From positions 62,001 to 126,000 of the forward strand of contig NZ_QNQT01000001.1 in the NCBI RefSeq assembly GCF_003362805.1: a DNA stretch of 64,000 nt, in the 5' to 3' direction. This document shows, piece by piece, positions 60,013 to 64,000 of this stretch (position 1 is its first letter; the number at the start of each line of letters is the position of its first letter). Position numbers and translations under genes: made by a program. This stretch comes from Neobacillus piezotolerans (lineage in GTDB: Bacteria; Bacillota; Bacilli; Bacillales; Cytobacillaceae). The notes beneath the pieces were generated by a model, which was not told where the DNA came from, did no database searches, and saw only the letters and a program-made list of their open reading frames with translations.

Positions 60013-61281
60013 ATGAACAAGTTTGAAAATAAGTGGATCCGAGCTGTACTTCCAGCTTTATTGATTCACTGTAGTATTGGGACAGTCTACTGTTGGTCAT
60101 TGTTTAAGGGCGATATTGCCTCTTACATTGGGAAACCGGTAAGTGAAGTGGAATGGGCATTCAGTATCGCCATTTTTGTTCTCGGTATGTCTGCGGCGTT
60201 TGGCGGGAAATTTGTCGAAAAAGACATCCATAAGTCGTCACTCATTGCGGCCATCTTTTTTGTTGCCGGGATGGCAGGAACAGGTTTCTTTATCTATCAA
60301 AAGTCACTGATCGGCATTTATTTTTCTTATGGAATTGTAATGGGCATTGGACTCGGAATCGGGTATTTAACACCAGTAAAAACATTAATGCTTTGGTTCA
60401 AGGAACAAAAAGGGCTGGCGACAGGACTTGCGGTTGCAGGCTTTGGCTTAGCGAAGGTCATTGCTAGTCCGTTAATGGAAAAGCTCCTCGGAGAAAGAAA
60501 CAATGAAGGTATTTTAGTAAATCCCGCCAATATCTATACCATGTTTTATATTTTGGCAGGGCTCTATTTAGTGATGATGCTTGCTGGACACTTAGCTTTG
60601 AAGAAACCAGCCGGTTATGAAGAAGAAACTGCCCAAAGCAAGAGCTTTAGTTATCGAAAGGCGTTAACAAATAAAACGTTTATCGGTATTTGGCTGATGT
60701 TCTATATTAATATTACATGTGGATTAGCGTTAATTTCACAAGAAAAAGGCATTCTGGCATTCATTGGATTTGGGGCCATTGGTTTAGTGAGTTCGTTAAC
60801 AGCCATTTTCAATGCTGGCGGACGGATCGTTTTCTCTTCATGGGGTGACCGATTAAAAGACCGTAACTCAATCTATAAAATTATTTTTATCTCATCAATT
60901 ACAGCGATACTACTCACCGTTGTGTTTGATGGGATTAATCAATCGATCGCAATCCTGATAATCGCCTTGCTTTGTTTCGTGAATGCAGGTTACGGTGGTG
61001 GATTCTCATCCTTACCGCCACTATTATCCGACCGCTTTGGTTTAAACAGCATTTCAACAGTACATGGATTAGCCTTATCCGCCTGGGCATGGGCAGGACT
61101 GACAGGCAACCAGCTAAGCGCATATGTTCTTGAAAAGACACAATCCTACGACATGGTGTTATATGTCATTATGGCTTTGTTCGCCATCGCAACCTTAATC
61201 AGTATATTCGTTGTCAAACCTGAAAAAGTAAACGTGGAAAGTGAAGATTTTAATAGGAAAGAAGAAGTTGCAATAGGATAA
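60013..61281 (+). CDS. OFA-family MFS transporter
   Basis: A 422-residue major facilitator of the oxalate/formate antiporter group with 12 predicted spans. WIRAVLPALLIHCSIGTVYC then WSLFKGDIASYIG is the family N-terminus; GMGIGLGIGYLTPVKTLMLW-like text and FKEQKGLATGLAVAGFGLAK carry the conserved loop. OFA members carry oxalate, formate, lactate or related acids; the cargo here is open. GGAGGGGTAG precedes the ATG. It is monocistronic and preceded by an inverted repeat, so it is probably regulated. Confidence 0.85.
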   Translation: MNKFENKWIRAVLPALLIHCSIGTVYCWSLFKGDIASYIGKPVSEVEWAFSIAIFVLGMSAAFGGKFVEKDIHKSSLIAAIFFVAGMAGTGFFIYQKSLIGIYFSYGIVMGIGLGIGYLTPVKTLMLWFKEQKGLATGLAVAGFGLAKVIASPLMEKLLGERNNEGILVNPANIYTMFYILAGLYLVMMLAGHLALKKPAGYEEETAQSKSFSYRKALTNKTFIGIWLMFYINITCGLALISQEKGILAFIGFGAIGLVSSLTAIFNAGGRIVFSSWGDRLKDRNSIYKIIFISSITAILLTVVFDGINQSIAILIIALLCFVNAGYGGGFSSLPPLLSDRFGLNSISTVHGLALSAWAWAGLTGNQLSAYVLEKTQSYDMVLYVIMALFAIATLISIFVVKPEKVNVESEDFNRKEEVAIG

Positions 61282-61300
61282 AATGTTATTTAACAAAAGC

Positions 61301-61336
61301 AAAAGGGATGCCTTTTTTTGGAAGGCATCCCTTTTA
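61301..61336. terminator. Bidirectional terminator between the OFA transporter and fosB
   Basis: AAAAGGGATGCC pairs perfectly with GGCATCCCTTTT across an 11-base loop, between convergent genes. Confidence 0.85.
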
Positions 61337-61359
61337 CCATGATTTAAATAAAAGCTAAA

Positions 61360-61779
61360 TCAGTAAAACTCCATATGCCCCTTGTCCTCCCGGTAATATG
61401 CCAGCCGATCCTCAAGCGTCCCCGTATGGAATTCAAACTTATGTCCATCCGGATCCATAAAGTACACCGACCGCTTATCCCGCTCATCCCGCTCCCGGCC
61501 AAGAAGAATCTCCACACCCAGCCGCTTCAGCCGCTCAATCATCGAATCAAACTCCGCCTCATCCACCGAAAACGCCACATGCGTATACGACTCCCGAATC
61601 TCGTTCCGCGGAACATCCTTCTCCACATTCAGCGCCAGCCACATCCCCGCCAGGTCGAAATACGCCGTACTCCGCCCCTTTACCAGCAGCCTCGCACCAA
61701 GCGCATCCCGGTAGAAAGCCACCGACCGCTCCAAATCACTCACCGAAAACAAAAAATGATTCAACCCCTTAATTGCCAA
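61360..61779 (-). CDS. fosB: FosB-like bacillithiol transferase (fosfomycin resistance)
   Basis: A 139-residue VOC-fold metalloenzyme. It would open the epoxide of fosfomycin with bacillithiol in the cytoplasm. The first metal His lies in [20 protein letters not shown], the second in [10 protein letters not shown], and the Glu in [20 protein letters not shown], with [11 protein letters not shown] closing the protein as in Bacillus FosB. TTG 61779 is chosen: AGAGGGGG lies 9 bases upstream, while the longer frame runs through a terminator-like hairpin. The gene is GC-richer than its neighbours. A hairpin just upstream may attenuate expression. Confidence 0.88.
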   Translation of the reverse strand: MAIKGLNHFLFSVSDLERSVAFYRDALGARLLVKGRSTAYFDLAGMWLALNVEKDVPRNEIRESYTHVAFSVDEAEFDSMIERLKRLGVEILLGRERDERDKRSVYFMDPDGHKFEFHTGTLEDRLAYYREDKGHMEFY

Positions 61780-61801
61780 ACCCCTCAACCCCCTCTTATG
61801 G

Positions 61802-61826
61802 AAAAAGCCAGCCCTTCGGCTGGCGC
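61802..61826 (-). terminator. Terminator-like hairpin in the fosB leader
   Basis: On the minus strand GCCAGCC GAAG GGCTGGC is followed by TTTTTCC, 25 bases before the fosB start. With no clear gene upstream it may be an attenuator, or end a decayed gene whose text ([18 protein letters not shown]) is seen in frame. Confidence 0.6.
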
Positions 61827-62202
61827 CCACGCCAATAATTTTGCCCAATAAATTTTGAAAGGTACGCCACCAGTTGGTAGCTACGCCCAAATCAACACTC
61901 ACCAATTAGACGGACAACGCAAACCGTTCGTTACCTTTCCTGCGGAGATACGCCTATAGTCATTGCAGAAAAAATACCGAACCAATACAATCCGGATGCA
62001 GGTATTTACTTATAGAAGGTTACGTATCCAAGATATTAGGAAAACTTTGAAAAAGGTTGATTACTGCAAATTCCGCTAACTTTCTAACAAAACTTTACCG
62101 AATATTTGTACGATCAATACGGAACATTTACAAGTAGTTAATATTGCTTTAGCAGTTTATCGATATTGTAAAAGTACGCATGATTAAAAAATGGGGGTAA
62201 TG

Positions 62203-63879
62203 ATGGTGAAGAGTATTCCAAAATTGAACGTATTTACCAAGGTAATGCTGGCTGGCAGCATGCTGCTTTTAGGCAGCCAACTGAATGTAAGTGCGGAAAC
62301 TCGATTTCCAACTTCAATGGAAGTTAAAAAAATCGCAGGCTATAGCATGAGGATGACGAACGAAGATGGAGGCGTCGCCGAAATCGTTAAATACAACGCT
62401 GACAATAAAAAGTTCTATGCAATTAACGGGTATGGGCAAACAATTGATATTGTCAGCCTGAAAAAGTTGGAAAAATCCTCTGGTGAAGTGCAGCAGCTTC
62501 AAAAGGAAAAATCGATTAACATTGCCGAGGCGGTAAATACAGGTCAATTTTCATACGGTGATGTAACCAGCATTGATATTGGTACATCCCACAATATAAT
62601 TGTCGCGGCGGTTCAGGAAGCGGATTATACGAAGAACGGAAAGATTGTCGTAATGGACTATGATGGGGAAATCCTTAAGACGTACGATGCAGGTGTCCAG
62701 CCTGATATGGTTAAGCTGACGGATAATGGGAAGTATATTTTATCTGCTGATGAAGGAGAGCCGCGCACCGGACTTGAACAAGAGGATCCAGAAGGGTCAG
62801 TCACGATTGTTGAAGTAAAAACAGGCAAAGTTACCCAAGTGAAATTCAATGATCTGGCCGTCATTGATGACGATGTACATATCAGGAACAATGGAACGAA
62901 AGCGGATGCTGTTAAAGATTTTGAACCTGAATACATTGCGGTTTCCAAAGACAGCAAAAAAGCATATGTGACCCTTCAGGAAAATAATGCGATTGCAACG
63001 ATTGATATTCAAGCAGGCAAGGTACTTTCTGTAAAATCACTTGGCTATAAAGATCATTCCATACCGGGTAATGAACTTGACGCAGCAAGAAATGGAAAGA
63101 TTGAGCTTGAACGTCTTCCGATTTTGGGAGCTTATATGCCAGACTCGGTTGCTTATGTAAATATGGGCGGCATTGATTATCTAGTTACCGCCAATGAAGG
63201 GGATGCAACGGAGTGGCCTGAAGAAGATTCAACCCTCATCAACGTCGCGGACTTTAAAGATGTGAAAGATGCCATTAAGCTTGATCCTGGCCTATTCAAA
63301 GGAATGACCGCTGCAGAAGCAGAAGCAGCTTTTGATAAAATGAAAAATTCAGCTGGTTATCAGAAGCTTGAAGTATTAACCGATCGCGGAAGTGATGCCA
63401 TTTATACATTGGGCGGACGTTCTTTCTCGATTTGGAAAGCCGATACAATGGAACTTGTCTATGATAGCGGCAGTGATTTTGAAAACATCACCTCACAGCG
63501 CTTTCCGGATGTATTCAACTGGTCCAATGATGATGATGAGTTTGAAAAGCGCAGCACGAAAAAAGGCCCTGAGCCAGAAGATGTGAAAATCGGCAAGATT
63601 GGCAAAGATGTCTATGCCTTCGTCGGGTTGGAGAGAATTGGCGGAGTGATGGCCTATAACATTTCAGATCCTGAAAATGCCCAGTTTGCCAATTATGTTA
63701 ACAGCAGGGAATTCTCAAAGGCAATTGCTGGAGATGTATCCCCGGAAGGACTTGAATTCATTGATGCAAACTCAAGCCCAACGAAAAAACCTCTTATCCT
63801 GGTAGGAAACGAGGTTAGCGGAACCGTTTCTGTGAATGAAATTCAAATCGAAAAATCACATCCTGGTAAACGGAAGTAA
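62203..63879 (+). CDS. Secreted choice-of-anchor I family protein (beta-propeller-like)
   Basis: A 558-residue exported protein with a signal peptide (VFTKVMLAGSMLLLGSQLNV, cleavage near VSAET). The mature part has repeated beta-rich blocks: EIVKYNADNKKFYAINGYGQ, PDMVKLTDNGKYILSADEGE, FEPEYIAVSKDSKKAYVTLQ, and PDSVAYVNMGGIDYLVTANE. These match the choice-of-anchor I family, whose relatives are linked to alkaline phosphatase/phytase-like surface proteins. No anchor motif is seen at the C-terminus (HPGKRK), so it is probably released. ATG 62203 has GGGGGT upstream. Monocistronic with a terminator. Confidence 0.8.
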   Translation: MVKSIPKLNVFTKVMLAGSMLLLGSQLNVSAETRFPTSMEVKKIAGYSMRMTNEDGGVAEIVKYNADNKKFYAINGYGQTIDIVSLKKLEKSSGEVQQLQKEKSINIAEAVNTGQFSYGDVTSIDIGTSHNIIVAAVQEADYTKNGKIVVMDYDGEILKTYDAGVQPDMVKLTDNGKYILSADEGEPRTGLEQEDPEGSVTIVEVKTGKVTQVKFNDLAVIDDDVHIRNNGTKADAVKDFEPEYIAVSKDSKKAYVTLQENNAIATIDIQAGKVLSVKSLGYKDHSIPGNELDAARNGKIELERLPILGAYMPDSVAYVNMGGIDYLVTANEGDATEWPEEDSTLINVADFKDVKDAIKLDPGLFKGMTAAEAEAAFDKMKNSAGYQKLEVLTDRGSDAIYTLGGRSFSIWKADTMELVYDSGSDFENITSQRFPDVFNWSNDDDEFEKRSTKKGPEPEDVKIGKIGKDVYAFVGLERIGGVMAYNISDPENAQFANYVNSREFSKAIAGDVSPEGLEFIDANSSPTKKPLILVGNEVSGTVSVNEIQIEKSHPGKRK

Positions 63880-63893
63880 GAATATAATTTTTA

Positions 63894-63932
63894 AAAAGCC
63901 CTATCCGCGACAGTGTTGGATAGGGTTTTCGA
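63894..63932 (+). terminator. Terminator after the choice-of-anchor I gene
   Basis: AAAGCCCTATCC pairs with GGATAGGGTTTT over a 10-base loop. Confidence 0.8.
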
Positions 63933-63951
63933 TTTAATGGAGAAGCACACT

Positions 63952-64000
63952 TCATGAGTAGCCCCTGTAGCCAAGCTTACGGGCATCGATTTTTCGCAAT
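63952..64000 (-). CDS. Possible 3' end of a minus-strand gene (partial)
   Basis: The minus strand reads LRKIDARKLGYRGYS and a TGA at 63952-63954, open to the window edge. The text looks coding and the convergent terminator fits a gene end, but only 15 residues are visible. Confidence 0.35.
   Translation of the reverse strand, partial: LRKIDARKLGYRGYS

Noticed and set aside
61845..61890. A T-box-like motif (CTGGTGGCGTACC) in the fosB leader
   Set aside because: It lacks the conserved TGGNACCGCG core and the specifier-loop architecture.

Overview
The window looks like chromosomal DNA of a low-GC, Gram-positive spore-former of the Bacillaceae (Bacillus or a close relative). The evidence is strong AGGAGG-type ribosome sites, frequent TTG/GTG starts, Bacillus-type lipoproteins, an S-box (SAM-I) riboswitch, a bacillithiol-dependent FosB and a YerD-type glutamate synthase homologue. 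No rRNA, tRNA or CRISPR array was seen. All assignments come from reading the sequence and from family knowledge; no database search was run.

Layout. 0-3.5 kb: the end of a thiazole/oxazole-modified microcin (TOMM) cluster, with a leader-docking/YcaO cyclodehydratase fusion (cut by the window edge) and a two-domain SagB-type azoline dehydrogenase. 3.7-12.5 kb: a nitroreductase, a HipA-like kinase, a decayed galU 5' fragment next to a frameshifted kinase, a purine permease with a divergent LysR regulator, a second kinase and a PrmC-related methyltransferase. 13-15.3 kb: a polar amino acid ABC importer. 15.4-17 kb: a TetR-led operon with DUF2269 and DoxX proteins. 18-20 kb: oligoendopeptidase F. 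20-23.4 kb: a SAM riboswitch controlling an MFS transporter and a flavin monooxygenase, which reads as a sulfur-salvage operon. 23.6-24.8 kb: a MarR regulator divergent from an NAD(P)H oxidoreductase with two palindromic operators.

24.8-41.2 kb is an unusual accessory region. About nine near-complete copies of an 80-95 bp element, plus several fragments, all in the same orientation, lie between short, unrelated, mostly single-gene units: VOC proteins, hypothetical proteins, lipoproteins, an Rrf2/flavoprotein pair, DUF3888 and an APH(9)-like kinase. Each copy carries a terminator-like hairpin and then a second hairpin with a conserved loop. It resembles a gene-cassette array. No integrase is visible and the cores do not match integron attC exactly, so its nature is open. 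A damaged IS1182-type element and several decayed genes (RidA, HxlR, a ParE/GyrB-like 5' end) lie in the same stretch.

41.4-44.8 kb: a D-amino-acid catabolic operon (YheO-type regulator, RidA, threonine-synthase-like PLP enzyme, D-threonine aldolase/D-serine dehydratase-like enzyme). 45.4-47.3 kb: a solitary, AT-rich P-loop ATPase with a C-terminal S1-like domain. 48-50.3 kb: an NAD(P)-binding protein and YerD. 50.3-51.1 kb: a GC-rich ArsR/SRPBCC pair that looks foreign. 51.6-52.8 kb: a NupC nucleoside transporter with a cre-like site. 53-58 kb: an orphan Imm22-like immunity gene, a deacetylase-like lipoprotein, a SurA/PrsA-like lipoprotein and a secreted metallophosphoesterase. 58.3-58.6 kb: a holin-like type I toxin locus. 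59-64 kb: an SDR, an OFA-family transporter, fosB and a secreted choice-of-anchor I protein.
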